A stretch of 64,000 nt of DNA from Candidatus Gallipaludibacter merdavium (lineage in GTDB: Bacteria > Bacteroidota > Bacteroidia > Bacteroidales > Paludibacteraceae): contig JADIMG010000055.1 in the NCBI GenBank assembly GCA_017694875.1, positions 1-64,000 of the forward strand. The letters are read 5' to 3'. The translations under genes were made by a program, and so were the position numbers. Below, piece after piece: positions 35,003 to 44,276 of this stretch. The notes beneath the pieces were generated by a model. It was not told where the DNA came from and searched no databases. It saw only the letters and a list, made by a program, of their open reading frames with translations. The number at the start of each line of letters is the position of its first letter. Position 1 is the stretch's first letter.

Positions 35003-35034
35003 CTTGTGAGTTTGTGATAAATGTACTATATTTG
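35003..35034 (+). promoter_or_regulatory. Promoter of tRNA-Arg
   Basis: CTTG (35003-35006) and TATATTTG (35027-35034) are 20 bases apart, and the tRNA starts 20 bases further on. Confidence 0.75.
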
Positions 35035-35053
35035 CAGCCGTTTTGCGAAAGTG

Positions 35054-35127
<74 letters not shown>

Positions 35128-35132
35128 CAATG

Positions 35133-35159
35133 AAAGATGGACAATATCCATCTTTTTTT
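35133..35159 (+). terminator. Terminator after tRNA-Arg
   Basis: AAAGATGGA (35133-35141) pairs with TCCATCTTT (35147-35155), followed by more T. Confidence 0.88.
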
Positions 35160-35236
35160 GTATATGGGGACGTTCTACTGCCGAAATGGCAGTGTTTGCG
35201 GCGAGAATATTCTAAATTGTGTCAATGTTGTCATAT

Positions 35237-35335
35237 TTTGGACCATTTTGGGGTTTGGCCTATAGTTTGACTAATGGAGAAATGTAGCGATTAAAACTAC
35301 AGAACCTAAACGTTGAACAATATTATATAGGAGAT
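35237..35335 (+). promoter_or_regulatory. Promoter, duplicated leader and ribosome binding site of the first hsp20
   Basis: TTTG (35237-35240) and TATAGTTTG (35261-35269) form a Bacteroides-like promoter. The leader carries the element AACCTAAACGTTGAA (35303-35317), also found before the second hsp20. AGGAGAT (35329-35335) ends 7 bases before the ATG, an unusually good Shine-Dalgarno site for this phylum. Confidence 0.6.
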
Positions 35336-35342
35336 TACAACT

Positions 35343-35771
35343 ATGACACTAGTTAGAAAAAATCAGAATTGGTTACCCGACATTTTCAATGACTTCTTTG
35401 ATTATGATTGGATGGATAGAGCAAATGCAACTGCTCCTGCTATTAATGTAATAGAAAATGAGCATGCATATAAAATTGAACTTGCAGCTCCAGGTCTTAC
35501 GAAAGAGGATTTTGATGTACATTTGGATGAAGATGAAAATTTGGTGATAAATATGGAGAAAAAGGCAGAAAATAATGAAGGAAATAAGAATAGCCGCTAT
35601 TTGCGTCGTGAGTTTTCTTATTCCAAATTTATGCAGACTATGATTCTGCCGGAGGACGTGGATAAGGAAAAGATTGCTGCCGAAGTAAAACATGGTGTAT
35701 TGAATATTGAATTACCCAAAAAGGTAGAAGCACCTGTAGAAAAAACCAAGAAACATATTCAAATCCAATAA
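35343..35771 (+). CDS. Small heat-shock protein, Hsp20/alpha-crystallin family (copy 1)
   Basis: This 142-residue cytoplasmic chaperone holds unfolding proteins. The alpha-crystallin domain spans about 30-130, including APGLTKEDFDVHLDE, YLRREFSYSKF and the hallmark GVLNIELPK. The N-terminal NWLPDIFNDFFDYDW motif is typical of Bacteroides Hsp20. The C-terminus KKHIQIQ offers an IxI/V motif for oligomerisation. It matches copy 2 at 108 of 142 positions by eye. Confidence 0.95.
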   Translation: MTLVRKNQNWLPDIFNDFFDYDWMDRANATAPAINVIENEHAYKIELAAPGLTKEDFDVHLDEDENLVINMEKKAENNEGNKNSRYLRREFSYSKFMQTMILPEDVDKEKIAAEVKHGVLNIELPKKVEAPVEKTKKHIQIQ

Positions 35772-35789
35772 GGATAAAGATGAATGAGT

Positions 35790-35832
35790 GACAAGCCCCA
35801 GGAGGATATTCTTCCCGGGGCTTGTCGTTTTA
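35790..35832 (+). terminator. Terminator after the first hsp20
   Basis: GACAAGCCCC (35790-35799) pairs with GGGGCTTGTC (35817-35826) with a partly paired interior, then GTTTTAT. Confidence 0.82.
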
Positions 35833-36014
35833 TATGTCATTGTTAGCGATTTATATTATTTTCTTGTTTTCTTGACAGACTTCACTCACTAATAACAACT
35901 GGTCAAATTATAGCATGAAATTCCTGGCCAGTATGTGATAAGGTGACAATGTGAACGTTCTCTTTGGGAAAAAATGTCCATTATGTGGACAATCTGTCAC
36001 ATTTTATTGTTTGG

Positions 36015-36095
36015 TATATACTTTGCACATTCAGGTGCGTAGCGCTTGAAAAAGCACTACAAAACCTAAACGTTGAATTTTAAAAATAAGGAGAT
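36015..36095 (+). promoter_or_regulatory. Promoter, duplicated leader and ribosome binding site of the second hsp20
   Basis: TATACTTTG (36017-36025) preceded by GTTTGG repeats the layout GTTTGG-NN-TATA(G/C)TTTG seen before copy 1. The leader has AACCTAAACGTTGAA (36063-36077) and AAGGAGAT (36088-36095), again 7 bases before the ATG. Confidence 0.6.
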
Positions 36096-36102
36096 TTGAA
36101 CT

Positions 36103-36531
36103 ATGATGCCTACTAGAAAAAATCAAAATTGGTTGCCTGATGTATTCAGTGATTTCTTTGATTATGATTGGATGAAAAGAGCGAATGCAACCGCGCCCGC
36201 TATCAATGTGATTGAAAACGATAAAAGCTATAAAGTTGAGGTGGCTGCACCTGGTATGACCAAAGAGGACTTTGATGTTCATGTAGATGAAAACGACAAT
36301 TTGGTCATCAGCATGGAAAAGAAGACTGAAAACAAGGAAGAACAAAAGCATGACCACTACTTGCGTCGCGAATTTGCCTATTCCAAATTTATGCAGACTA
36401 TGGTGTTGCCTGAAAATGTGGACAAAGAAAAAATCTCAGCTGAAGTAAAACATGGTGTACTTAACATTGAGTTACCTAAGAAAGCTGAGGAAGAAAATGC
36501 AAAATGCAAAAAGCATATTGAAATACAGTAG
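36103..36531 (+). CDS. Small heat-shock protein, Hsp20/alpha-crystallin family (copy 2)
   Basis: This 142-residue paralogue of the preceding gene has the same N-terminal NWLPD and FFDYDW motifs, the same alpha-crystallin domain with GVLNIELPK, and the C-terminal end HIEIQ. Differences concentrate in the loop at about 75-88 and the tail (Lys/Cys/Asn-rich in this copy). It has its own promoter-like element and terminator, so the copies can be expressed separately and might form mixed oligomers. Confidence 0.95.
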   Translation: MMPTRKNQNWLPDVFSDFFDYDWMKRANATAPAINVIENDKSYKVEVAAPGMTKEDFDVHVDENDNLVISMEKKTENKEEQKHDHYLRREFAYSKFMQTMVLPENVDKEKISAEVKHGVLNIELPKKAEEENAKCKKHIEIQ

Positions 36532-36549
36532 TTGTATGGAAATAATGTA

Positions 36550-36586
36550 AAATAGTCCCGGAAAAGTCTTCCGGGACTATTTTTTT
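36550..36586 (+). terminator. Terminator after the second hsp20
   Basis: A perfect 14-bp stem (36550-36563 with 36569-36582) with a 5-base loop ends in a run of T. Confidence 0.92.
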
Positions 36587-36778
36587 GTATGTACTGTTGG
36601 GCGTATGGAAAGGATGCACATAGGAATCAGAACCACAGCACGATATTGAAAAATCTTATTTTTGCACCATGTTGATTTTAGATTTTATTTTTGCATTTAT
36701 GCTTTTTTGCTTATGTCGCTGTGTTTCAAAGTATAGGTAGTAAAATCTTTTGAACATAGTACAAATGTCGATATTATA

Positions 36779-37120
36779 CTATTCCCTAACATAATGGGGC
36801 ATTTCCGTCGGAATAACCATAGATATTTCACACAAGCCTTTCACTTCTCCGTTTTCTTTCCAGGCACTTTGGTAAATCATTTTTCGTAAACCTTGTTTCT
36901 CTATCGTATAGGCATTATATCCACCTGTCTCCAACAAATGTTTGATGATGGATTTAGATCGCTCATTGTGGCAGCCCATTAGATTTTTACCTATCATATC
37001 GCCGTGTTTGGCAAAGGTAGCTTTGGCTTTTTCGTTCATATAGAGGATGACTCCTTCTTTGTCGCATACAGTGATGGCACAATTCATTTCATTGGCCCAT
37101 TGTGGAATGTGTTCGTTCAT
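36779..37120 (-). CDS. Stand-alone PAS domain protein
   Basis: The 113-residue cytoplasmic protein is a single PAS fold: ITVCDKEGVILYMNEKAKATF is the N-terminal strand and helix region, GKNLMGCHNERS the linker helix, and the C-terminal strands include GLRKMIYQSAWKENGEVKGLCEI. No kinase, cyclase or DNA-binding part is attached. HNE after a Cys resembles PAS domains proposed to bind heme or flavin, but this cannot be decided from sequence. Its start overlaps the lipoprotein gene by four bases, which suggests a joint role. Confidence 0.82.
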   Translation of the reverse strand: MNEHIPQWANEMNCAITVCDKEGVILYMNEKAKATFAKHGDMIGKNLMGCHNERSKSIIKHLLETGGYNAYTIEKQGLRKMIYQSAWKENGEVKGLCEISMVIPTEMPHYVRE

Positions 37121-37521
37121 AACTGTTGGTGGTTTGAGTAGATAATTTGTTGTTTCTTATAGAGAATGTATTGGGTTTTATCTGTTTGAATTAATGTATA
37201 GCCATGTCCCTTCCAAATATCAGTTTCCTTTTGCTGCATTATAATGTTGCTTTCAATTCCCGGAATGTACGCTTCAGCGTATGTACTGTCGCTGGAAAAA
37301 ACAATATAGGCGGCTGAAGAAGTATACGGTTTTTGAAATTTATATAGAGGGACGCCAACTTCAAAAGTGCGTATGCAATCTTTTCGGACATCGCTCCATA
37401 CATATCCGGCCGACGGTAAGCAACCATGCTTATCGCGGTCATTTCCTGTCATGTGAGTTGTCTGAGTAGTCTTGCAGGCAAACAGGATAATTGCAGTAGC
37501 AATGTAGAAAAATATTTTCAT
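37117..37521 (-). CDS. Small lipoprotein with HGCLPSAGY motif
   Basis: The 134-residue protein has a lipoprotein signal (ILFAC, Cys16). The mature part opens with DKHGCLPSAGYVWSDVRKDC, a Cys-containing motif that recurs in small Bacteroidota proteins, followed by EVGVPLY and a beta-rich C-terminal half. Cys34 and Cys49 may form a disulfide. It is co-transcribed with the PAS gene (4-base overlap). No function is known to me. Confidence 0.78.
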   Translation of the reverse strand: MKIFFYIATAIILFACKTTQTTHMTGNDRDKHGCLPSAGYVWSDVRKDCIRTFEVGVPLYKFQKPYTSSAAYIVFSSDSTYAEAYIPGIESNIIMQQKETDIWKGHGYTLIQTDKTQYILYKKQQIIYSNHQQL

Positions 37522-37547
37522 ATTTCATATTCAGTTGTGTAGCGTAT

Positions 37548-37582
37548 AAAAAACAGGGACGGAATGGCATTCCCGTCCCCTG
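37548..37582 (-). terminator. Terminator after fabD
   Basis: On the minus strand GGGACGGGAAT pairs with ATTCCGTCCC (one bulge), followed by TGTTTTTTAT. Confidence 0.8.
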
Positions 37583-37604
37583 ATATGTCGTGTTGTTATT
37601 GGGA

Positions 37605-38477
37605 TTACCCAACGGTTACGTCTTTACTTACTTTGCGGATAAGTCCCTTCAAAACATCACCAGGACCAAGTTCGTAAAATTCAGTAGCTCCGTCAGCAAT
37701 CATGTTCTTAACGGTTTGTGTCCAACGAACTGGTGCTGTCAATTGTGCAACCAGATTTTCACGAATTTTATCCGGCTCAACTTGAGGATAAGCGTTTACG
37801 TTCTGATAGATAGGGCATTTCGGCGTTTTGAAGTTGGTGCTCATGATGGCGGCCCTCAGCTCTTCTGCAGCTGGTTGCATAAGAGGAGAGTGAAATGCGC
37901 CACCTACACTTAATTTCAAGGCTCTTTTTGCACCTTTCTCAGTCAGAATGGCACATGCCTTGTCAATTCCTTCTATTGTACCGGAAATAACAATTTGTCC
38001 TGGGCAATTAAAGTTGGCGGCAACCACAACCTGATCAGTAATGCTGTCACATACTTCATCTACGACGTCGTCTGGCAAACCAATGATAGCTGCCATTGTT
38101 GAGGGCTCCAATTCACATGCTTTTTGCATCGCCATAGCACGTTTTGAAACAAGACGTAATCCATCTTCAAAACTTAATGCTTGTGCAGCAACCAAAGCAC
38201 TGAATTCTCCCAAGGAGTGTCCGGCTACCATGTCTGGCTTGAATTCTTCACCCAAGACCAATGCAGAAATGACGGAGTGTAGAAAAACAGCTGGTTGCGT
38301 AACTTTTGTCTGGCGCAAGTCTTCTGGGGTTCCGTTAAACATTAGGTTCGTAATGTTGAATCCGAGAATGTTGTTAGCTTGTTCAAACAAATCTTTTGCT
38401 AATGAGGACGATTCATACAAATCTTTGCCCATTCCTACGAATTGAGCTCCTTGTCCTGGAAATACGTATGCTTTCAT
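37605..38477 (-). CDS. fabD: Malonyl-CoA:ACP transacylase
   Basis: The 290-residue enzyme loads malonyl groups onto acyl carrier protein for fatty acid synthesis. GQGAQ (8-12) forms the oxyanion region, GHSLGEFSAL (86-95) holds nucleophile Ser88, and His196 (GGAFHSPLM) completes the dyad. Length is typical. It stands alone between two terminator or promoter regions; TACCTTTG lies at 38557-38550. Confidence 0.96.
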   Translation of the reverse strand: MKAYVFPGQGAQFVGMGKDLYESSSLAKDLFEQANNILGFNITNLMFNGTPEDLRQTKVTQPAVFLHSVISALVLGEEFKPDMVAGHSLGEFSALVAAQALSFEDGLRLVSKRAMAMQKACELEPSTMAAIIGLPDDVVDEVCDSITDQVVVAANFNCPGQIVISGTIEGIDKACAILTEKGAKRALKLSVGGAFHSPLMQPAAEELRAAIMSTNFKTPKCPIYQNVNAYPQVEPDKIRENLVAQLTAPVRWTQTVKNMIADGATEFYELGPGDVLKGLIRKVSKDVTVG

Positions 38478-38913
38478 TCTGTTATGAATAAATGTGTTAA
38501 CTCTTTTCTTCTGGATAATTACGTTAACATTGTGTTAGGTAATTCGCGGCAAAGGTAAGAAATAACTTACATATTCAGAAATAGGAATGCAATATTTTCA
38601 TAGGAGAAAGCGCCTCTATGTATAAGAATTGTTCTTGATTTCCTTCATAATCATTTTATTATACTTTGGGGTGACTTCAGTAAAAAGCATATGGGCTTTG
38701 AGATGAATTGCTGACTGGACGATGGAGACCGCTTTTTGTGGGGAACCTTATTTTATGGAAATATTATGTGGCAAAAAGCCTATAACTTCAAAAAATAATT
38801 CTATCTTTGCATGCAAATGTGGAACATGGGGAAGTTTTTGTTTTGAAGCTATAGTTGAAGTAAAACCACATTGCACTTTTCTGATTTTTTGAGAAACACA
38901 AATAAGTTGAATT
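38478..38913. other. Divergent intergenic region between fabD and pepT
   Basis: The region carries -7 boxes for fabD (TACCTTTG, minus, 38557-38550) and pepT (TATCTTTG, plus, 38802-38809), each without a clear -33 match. The stretch from about 38600 to 38760 shows no gene, RNA or repeat that I can support. Confidence 0.5.
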
Positions 38914-40137
38914 ATGGATATAACAAAACGTTTTCTTGAGTATGTCGGATTTTTGACCACATCCGATGAAAATACACGCATGAATCCCAGTACTCCCGGA
39001 CAAATTGAATTTGCTAAGCATTTGGCTAAAGAATTAAAGGGAATTGGATTAACGGAAATAGACGTTGACAGTAATGGCTATTTGATGGCTACATTGCCGG
39101 CAAACACAGATAAAGTCATACCGACAATCGGGTTTATAGCTCATTTGGATACAAGTCCGGAAATGAGCGGTAAGCATGTTAAGCCACGTATTGTGGAGAA
39201 ATATGATGGGCAAGACATTTTGCTGAATGAAGAGGAAGCTATTGTGCTGGAAACGGAAAAATATCCGGAAATTCTGAAATATATTGGTCAAGACATTATA
39301 GTTACAAATGGAAAGACATTGCTGGGAGCTGATGATAAAGCGGGGGTAGCTGAAATTGTTACAGCCATGGAATATCTGATAGCACATCCGGAGATTCAAC
39401 ATGGAAAGATTCGCATTGCATTTACGCCAGATGAAGAGATTGGCGAAGGTGCTGACCATTTTGATGTAAAGAAATTTGGAGCAGAATGGGCATATACGAT
39501 TGACGGAGGTGAAATTGGTGAATTGGAGTATGAAAACTTCAATGCAGCTTCCGCAAAGGTTACAGTAAAAGGTCTCAATGTTCATCCAGGCTATGCCAAG
39601 CACAAAATGAAAAATTCTCTCCGTGTGGCTTTTCAACTGGCCAATATGCTGCCACGCCATGAAACGCCAGAACACACAGATGGTTATGAGGGATTTTATC
39701 ATCTGATTTCTGTACAGGGTTCAGTAGAAGAAACTGTTTTGAGTTATATTATCAGAGACCATGACCGTGCTCGTTTTGAAAGCCGTAAAAAGGAAATGGA
39801 ACATTTGGTCAATAAAATCAATGCAGAATATGGCGAAGGAACTGCTATATTGGAATTGAAAGACCAGTATTATAATATGCGTGAAAAGATTGAACCGGTA
39901 ATGCATATCATTGATTTGGCATCAGAGGCCATGAGACAAGTTGGTGTCACACCGGAGGTCAAACCAATTCGCGGTGGTACAGATGGTGCACGTTTGTCGT
40001 TTGAAGGTCTTCCTTGCCCGAATATTTTTACCGGTGGGCATAATTTTCATGGACGTTTTGAATATATTCCTATTCAAAGTATGGAAAAAGCCATGCAGGT
40101 CATTGTGAAGATTGTAGAATTAACAGCCAAGAAATAA
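38914..40137 (+). CDS. pepT: Peptidase T (tripeptide aminopeptidase)
   Basis: The 407-residue cytoplasmic zinc peptidase removes the N-terminal residue of tripeptides. Metal and catalytic residues fit the M20B family: His77 and Asp79 (AHLDTSPE), Asp140 (LGADDKAG), Glu174/175 (DEEIGEG), Asp197 (TIDGGE) and a C-terminal His (GGHNFHG). Length matches PepT. gcvT follows 33 bases downstream, so they may be co-transcribed. Confidence 0.96.
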   Translation: MDITKRFLEYVGFLTTSDENTRMNPSTPGQIEFAKHLAKELKGIGLTEIDVDSNGYLMATLPANTDKVIPTIGFIAHLDTSPEMSGKHVKPRIVEKYDGQDILLNEEEAIVLETEKYPEILKYIGQDIIVTNGKTLLGADDKAGVAEIVTAMEYLIAHPEIQHGKIRIAFTPDEEIGEGADHFDVKKFGAEWAYTIDGGEIGELEYENFNAASAKVTVKGLNVHPGYAKHKMKNSLRVAFQLANMLPRHETPEHTDGYEGFYHLISVQGSVEETVLSYIIRDHDRARFESRKKEMEHLVNKINAEYGEGTAILELKDQYYNMREKIEPVMHIIDLASEAMRQVGVTPEVKPIRGGTDGARLSFEGLPCPNIFTGGHNFHGRFEYIPIQSMEKAMQVIVKIVELTAKK

Positions 40138-40170
40138 ATTACTTAACCATAAAAACTAAATTAAATACGT

Positions 40171-41247
40171 ATGAAGACAACTCCATTTACGGACATTCAC
40201 ATCGCATTAGGTGCAAAAATGCACGAATTCGCAGGTTACAACATGCCTATCGAATATCCACTTGGTATCAATAACGAACATATTACTGTTCGTACCGGTG
40301 TAGGAGTATTTGATGTTTCCCACATGGGTGAATTTTGGGTAAAAGGTGAGAAAGCATTGGATTTCTTGCAGAAAATAACAACGAATGACGTATCAAAATT
40401 GACTCCGGGCAAAGTTCAATATACATGCATGCCAAATGGAAAGGGTGGTATTGTTGACGACTTGCTTCTTTATAATTATTCGACGACCAAATATCTCATG
40501 GTTGTAAATGCGGCCAATATTGAAAAAGATTGGAATTGGTGTGTTCAACACAATACGGAAGGGGTTACGCTGGAAAATGCATCTGACCGTATGGCACAAT
40601 TAGCCGTGCAGGGACCTAAAGCGACAGAGATGTTGCAGAAACTGACAGATATTAACTTGTCTGAAATTCCTTATTATAGTTTCCGTGAGTGGTCGTTTGC
40701 CGGCGTGCGTCCTGTCATTATTAGCAATACAGGTTATACTGGTGCAGGAGGTTTCGAATTGTATTTTTATCCGGAACATGGCAAGCAGATTTGGGATGCT
40801 TTGTTCGAGGTTGGTAAGGAATATGGTTTGCAACCGATTGGTCTAGGTGCACGCGACAGCCTGCGTCTGGAAAAGGGCTTCTGTCTTTATGGTAATGATA
40901 TTGATGACACAACTTCTCCAATTGAAGCTGGTTTGGGTTGGATTACAAAGTTTGTTGACGGAAAGAACTTTATCGACCGTGAACGACTGGAGAAACAGAA
41001 AGCAGAGGGAGTTGCCCGCAAACTGGTTCGATTCGATTTGCAGGAGAGAGGCATTCCTCGCCATGGATATGATATAGTAAATGCAGCTGGAGAGAAGATA
41101 GGAACTGTAACATCAGGTATCATGTTGCCAGGTACGAAAACGGGTATTGGTATGGGTTACGTACCGACCGAATTATCGAAGGTTGGTAGTGAATTTTATG
41201 TTAAGATTCGCGATAAACAAATTCCAGCAAAGGTAGTAAAACCATAA
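40171..41247 (+). CDS. gcvT: Glycine cleavage system T protein (aminomethyltransferase)
   Basis: The 358-residue protein moves the aminomethyl group from the H protein to tetrahydrofolate, releasing ammonia. [15 protein letters not shown] is the N-terminal signature, [14 protein letters not shown] (about 190-203) the folate site, and [19 protein letters not shown] with GLGWI the C-terminal motifs. The catalytic Asp is in FDVSHMG (about 50). Other gcv genes are not in this window, which is usual in Bacteroides. Confidence 0.96.
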   Translation: MKTTPFTDIHIALGAKMHEFAGYNMPIEYPLGINNEHITVRTGVGVFDVSHMGEFWVKGEKALDFLQKITTNDVSKLTPGKVQYTCMPNGKGGIVDDLLLYNYSTTKYLMVVNAANIEKDWNWCVQHNTEGVTLENASDRMAQLAVQGPKATEMLQKLTDINLSEIPYYSFREWSFAGVRPVIISNTGYTGAGGFELYFYPEHGKQIWDALFEVGKEYGLQPIGLGARDSLRLEKGFCLYGNDIDDTTSPIEAGLGWITKFVDGKNFIDRERLEKQKAEGVARKLVRFDLQERGIPRHGYDIVNAAGEKIGTVTSGIMLPGTKTGIGMGYVPTELSKVGSEFYVKIRDKQIPAKVVKP

Positions 41248-41273
41248 TTGACAAGGTGTCATAAGAAAATACT

Positions 41274-41308
41274 AAATGAGCGTGCTCGGGTAGGGCACGC
41301 TCATTTTT
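41274..41308. terminator. Terminator between gcvT and the phosphodiesterase gene
   Basis: AAATGAGCGTGC (41274-41285) pairs with GCACGCTCATTT (41295-41306), followed by TTTAT. It lies between convergent genes and may work in both directions. Confidence 0.88.
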
Positions 41309-41330
41309 ATTATATATTGCTGATTGATTG

Positions 41331-41840
41331 TCATGATTTTGTAGGGAGCCAATCTCTCAGCTCAATGACTTCAAGGTTATCTATCTTGCTTCCGTCAATT
41401 TCAAAGCGCATAATGGTAGAAACGGTCTGAGATCCATATCGGCCGGCGGCGCCGGGATTTAAGCAGAGCATTTGCAGACGGGGGTCAAATTTTACCTTTA
41501 GAATATGTGAATGACCACAGACAAACAGCTTGGGAGGATGTGTGTAGAGTTCCATGCGGACCTCTGGTGCATATTTGCCAGGATAACCGCCAATGTGCGT
41601 GAGCATGACATCTATATTTTCGCACTCAAAGCGCAATATCTTGCTTGTCCGTAGGCGGATATCATATCCGTCGATATTTCCAAAGACAGCTCTTGTGGGC
41701 TTGAAGTTTTCCAGTTCATCAAGCAAAACAGGCGACCCAATGTCGCCTGCATGCCATATTTCATCACATGTATTGAAATATTCAAAAATACGGGGATGCA
41801 ACATCCCATGAGTATCTGATAATAACCCTATCCGTTTCAT
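41331..41840 (-). CDS. YfcE/MJ0936 family metallophosphoesterase
   Basis: The 169-residue protein has the calcineurin-like phosphoesterase motifs: LLSDTHG (Asp9, His11), HAGDIG (Asp53), FGNIDG (Asn75), LTHIGG (His101) and VCGHSHI (His127, His129), so both metal sites are complete. The physiological substrate of this family is uncertain, perhaps phosphodiesters. It starts 2 bases after the stop of the PorT-like gene. Confidence 0.92.
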   Translation of the reverse strand: MKRIGLLSDTHGMLHPRIFEYFNTCDEIWHAGDIGSPVLLDELENFKPTRAVFGNIDGYDIRLRTSKILRFECENIDVMLTHIGGYPGKYAPEVRMELYTHPPKLFVCGHSHILKVKFDPRLQMLCLNPGAAGRYGSQTVSTIMRFEIDGSKIDNLEVIELRDWLPTKS

Positions 41841-41842
41841 TG

Positions 41843-42481
41843 TTAGAAGCGTATGCCTAAACCAATGTTGAAGGTGTTAAGCGGACTTTTGTAGTTATTG
41901 GTTACATCGTTCAACGATGTTGATTTGGTCAAATTGCCAATCAGGTTGTAACGCATTTCCAAGTTGATGCAATTGAGGAACTCAAATCCGATACCAGTAT
42001 CCAGACCAACAGTAGCTACGTTCCATTTATCTTCTGGTTTGTTGGTTTCTTCCCATTTACCATCGGCTGTTTCATAGGTAGTCTTACTGCCAGCATTGAA
42101 ACGCAATTTTGGACCGATAACAAAACGCATATTTACCACTTCACCTAATTTGAAAATTCTCCATCCGAACAATAAAGGCACGTCAACTGCACTGTTTACA
42201 GAACGTCTGTTAACGTCAGTACCATTAATATCAACTGTTCCTTTTGTTATCTCACGGTTATACAACACCTCTGGTTGGAAGTAGATAATATTGCCAAAGC
42301 GGGCAAATGCACCAACATGAAAACCTTGTGCATTTCGCGGATCTACATAGGACCATTGTGCGTCACCCAGATTAGAAAAGCTTAATGTGCTGGTATATCC
42401 ACCTTTGACACCAAGATTGAATTCTGCGAATAGTGGTAATGAGCAAAATATTGCCATCAAAACTAACAAATTCTTTTTCAT
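41843..42481 (-). CDS. PorT-like outer membrane beta-barrel protein
   Basis: The 212-residue protein has a signal peptide (cleaved after LPLFA, about 17) and typical barrel strands: FNLGVKGGYTSTLSF, GFHVGAFARFG, IIYFQPEVLYN, DVPLLFGWRIF, FVIGPKLRFNAG and the end FNIGLGIRF, with a C-terminal aromatic residue for BAM recognition. The start at 42481 gives the signal peptide directly. The function is unknown. The phosphodiesterase gene follows immediately. Confidence 0.85.
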   Translation of the reverse strand: MKKNLLVLMAIFCSLPLFAEFNLGVKGGYTSTLSFSNLGDAQWSYVDPRNAQGFHVGAFARFGNIIYFQPEVLYNREITKGTVDINGTDVNRRSVNSAVDVPLLFGWRIFKLGEVVNMRFVIGPKLRFNAGSKTTYETADGKWEETNKPEDKWNVATVGLDTGIGFEFLNCINLEMRYNLIGNLTKSTSLNDVTNNYKSPLNTFNIGLGIRF

Positions 42482-42552
42482 ATTCAAGTTAAATTTAGTA
42501 TTCATCGTATCTATAACAAACTGTTTTGTCTTATTGTTGGAGTAACTTCGTG

Positions 42553-44268
42553 TTAAAAAATGTTCGGACGTCTGTTTTGTGCTTCATCAAAGCTTATAAG
42601 TTGTTGATTACTAATGTATTGCTCACGTATTTCCTTCTGGTGCTCGTGATTGCTTTTTATAATGTTTTCGCGTGTTTCCGGATGCAGAAGTTGTCCGGCA
42701 ATAGCTACATTGACCGCTGCGTCTTTTGTATGGAACACGGGGGCATCATATAATGGAGCAATTTTCAGTGCCGTATGTTTGTCGGAGGTTGTGGCGCCTC
42801 CGATGAACAATGGAATCTTGGCTCCTTTCTCCTGAAGCAGATTGGCCACTTCACACATTTCCTGCAAGGAAGGTGTAATCAATCCACTCAATCCGATGAT
42901 GTCAGCTTGTTCTTTTATGGCTGTTTCAACAATCTGCTCGCGTGGCACCATTACGCCTAAATCGATAATTTCATAATTATTGCACGCCATAATGACACTC
43001 ACAATATTTTTGCCAATATCATGCACATCACCTTTAACGGTAGCAATGACAATCTTTCCGTTTTTGCTGTCGGATTCTTGGGCTTTATTCTGTTCAATGT
43101 AGGGTTGCAATATGTTGACGGCCTGTTTCATGGTGCGTGCAGTTTTTACTACTTGCGGGAGAAACATTTTTCCTTCGCCAAACAGCGTGCCCACCTTGTT
43201 CATACCCTCCATGAGAGGGCCTTCAATGATACTTAAAGCATTTGGAAATATGTGTAGCGCTTCCTGCAAATCTTCTTCCAGATGGGAGGGTATTCCTTTC
43301 ATGAGAGCATATTCCAGACGTTCGTTTAAAGATAGTGAACGCCAGGCATCAGCTTTCGTAGCTGTAGTGTTCGATTGTTGGTTTTGTATGGTATGCGCCA
43401 GCTCCACCAGCTCTTCAGCCGCATGCTCGTGTGTGTTGAGAATAACGGCTTCCACAGCTTTGAGCAATTGGGGGTCAATCTCTTCATATACAGGAAGTGC
43501 ACCAGCATTGACAATGGCCATATCCATGCCGGCATTGATAGCATGGTGCAAAAACACAACATGCATAGCTTCACGTACCGTGTTGTTGCCGCGGAAAGCA
43601 AACGACAGGTTGCTGACACCGCCGCTTACTTTGGCATGGGGCAGATTTTCCTTTATCCATTGTGTGGCTCTGATGAAATCAATGGCATAGCTATTATGCG
43701 CCTCGATTCCTGTGGCAACAGCCAGAATATTGGGGTCGAAAATAATGTCCTGTGGAGGAAATTTCAGCTTTTCTGTCAGAAGTTTATAGGCTCTTTCGCA
43801 CACTTCAATCTTTCTTTCATAAGTGTCGGCCTGGCCTTGTTCGTCGAATGCCATGACCACGGTTGCCGCTCCCAGCCTTCGAATGGTTTCCGCATGGTTC
43901 AAGAACACTTCTTCGCCTTCTTTCAGGCTGATGGAATTGACAATGGATTTGCCTTGAGTACATTTCAGACCTGCTTCAATTACCTGAAAATTTGAAGAGT
44001 CGAGCATCAGCGGAACGCGTGCTATTTCCGGTTCGGATGCGAGCAGATTGATGAAATGGCACATTTCCTCTTGGGTATTGAGAAGTCCATCATCAAAATT
44101 GAGGTCAAGTATATGGGCACCGTCTTCCACTTGCTTACGGGCAATTTCAAGTGCTTCCATATAGTTCTTTTCATTGATAAGGCGTAAAAATTTGCGTGAA
44201 CCGGCCACATTGCAGCGTTCGCCCACATTGATAAACAAGCTCCCTTGTGCTTTGTTGTTGTCCGTCAT
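42553..44268 (-). CDS. MetH core: pterin-binding, cap and cobalamin-binding modules only
   Basis: This 571-residue protein corresponds to the middle of B12-dependent methionine synthase. The methyltetrahydrofolate-binding barrel is at 10-290 ([29 protein letters not shown]). The cap helices are at about 310-395, and the cobalamin domain at about 403-535 has DVHDIG with cobalt-binding His416, Ser462 (GLSGL) and [11 protein letters not shown]. The homocysteine-binding zinc domain that normally precedes and the SAM-dependent reactivation domain that normally follows are both missing; the protein ends at the usual linker ([13 protein letters not shown]). The start and stop look clean. It is either part of a split MetH or a corrinoid methyltransferase for another acceptor. 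Confidence 0.9.
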   Translation of the reverse strand: MTDNNKAQGSLFINVGERCNVAGSRKFLRLINEKNYMEALEIARKQVEDGAHILDLNFDDGLLNTQEEMCHFINLLASEPEIARVPLMLDSSNFQVIEAGLKCTQGKSIVNSISLKEGEEVFLNHAETIRRLGAATVVMAFDEQGQADTYERKIEVCERAYKLLTEKLKFPPQDIIFDPNILAVATGIEAHNSYAIDFIRATQWIKENLPHAKVSGGVSNLSFAFRGNNTVREAMHVVFLHHAINAGMDMAIVNAGALPVYEEIDPQLLKAVEAVILNTHEHAAEELVELAHTIQNQQSNTTATKADAWRSLSLNERLEYALMKGIPSHLEEDLQEALHIFPNALSIIEGPLMEGMNKVGTLFGEGKMFLPQVVKTARTMKQAVNILQPYIEQNKAQESDSKNGKIVIATVKGDVHDIGKNIVSVIMACNNYEIIDLGVMVPREQIVETAIKEQADIIGLSGLITPSLQEMCEVANLLQEKGAKIPLFIGGATTSDKHTALKIAPLYDAPVFHTKDAAVNVAIAGQLLHPETRENIIKSNHEHQKEIREQYISNQQLISFDEAQNRRPNIF

Positions 44269-44276
44269 ATATAGAA

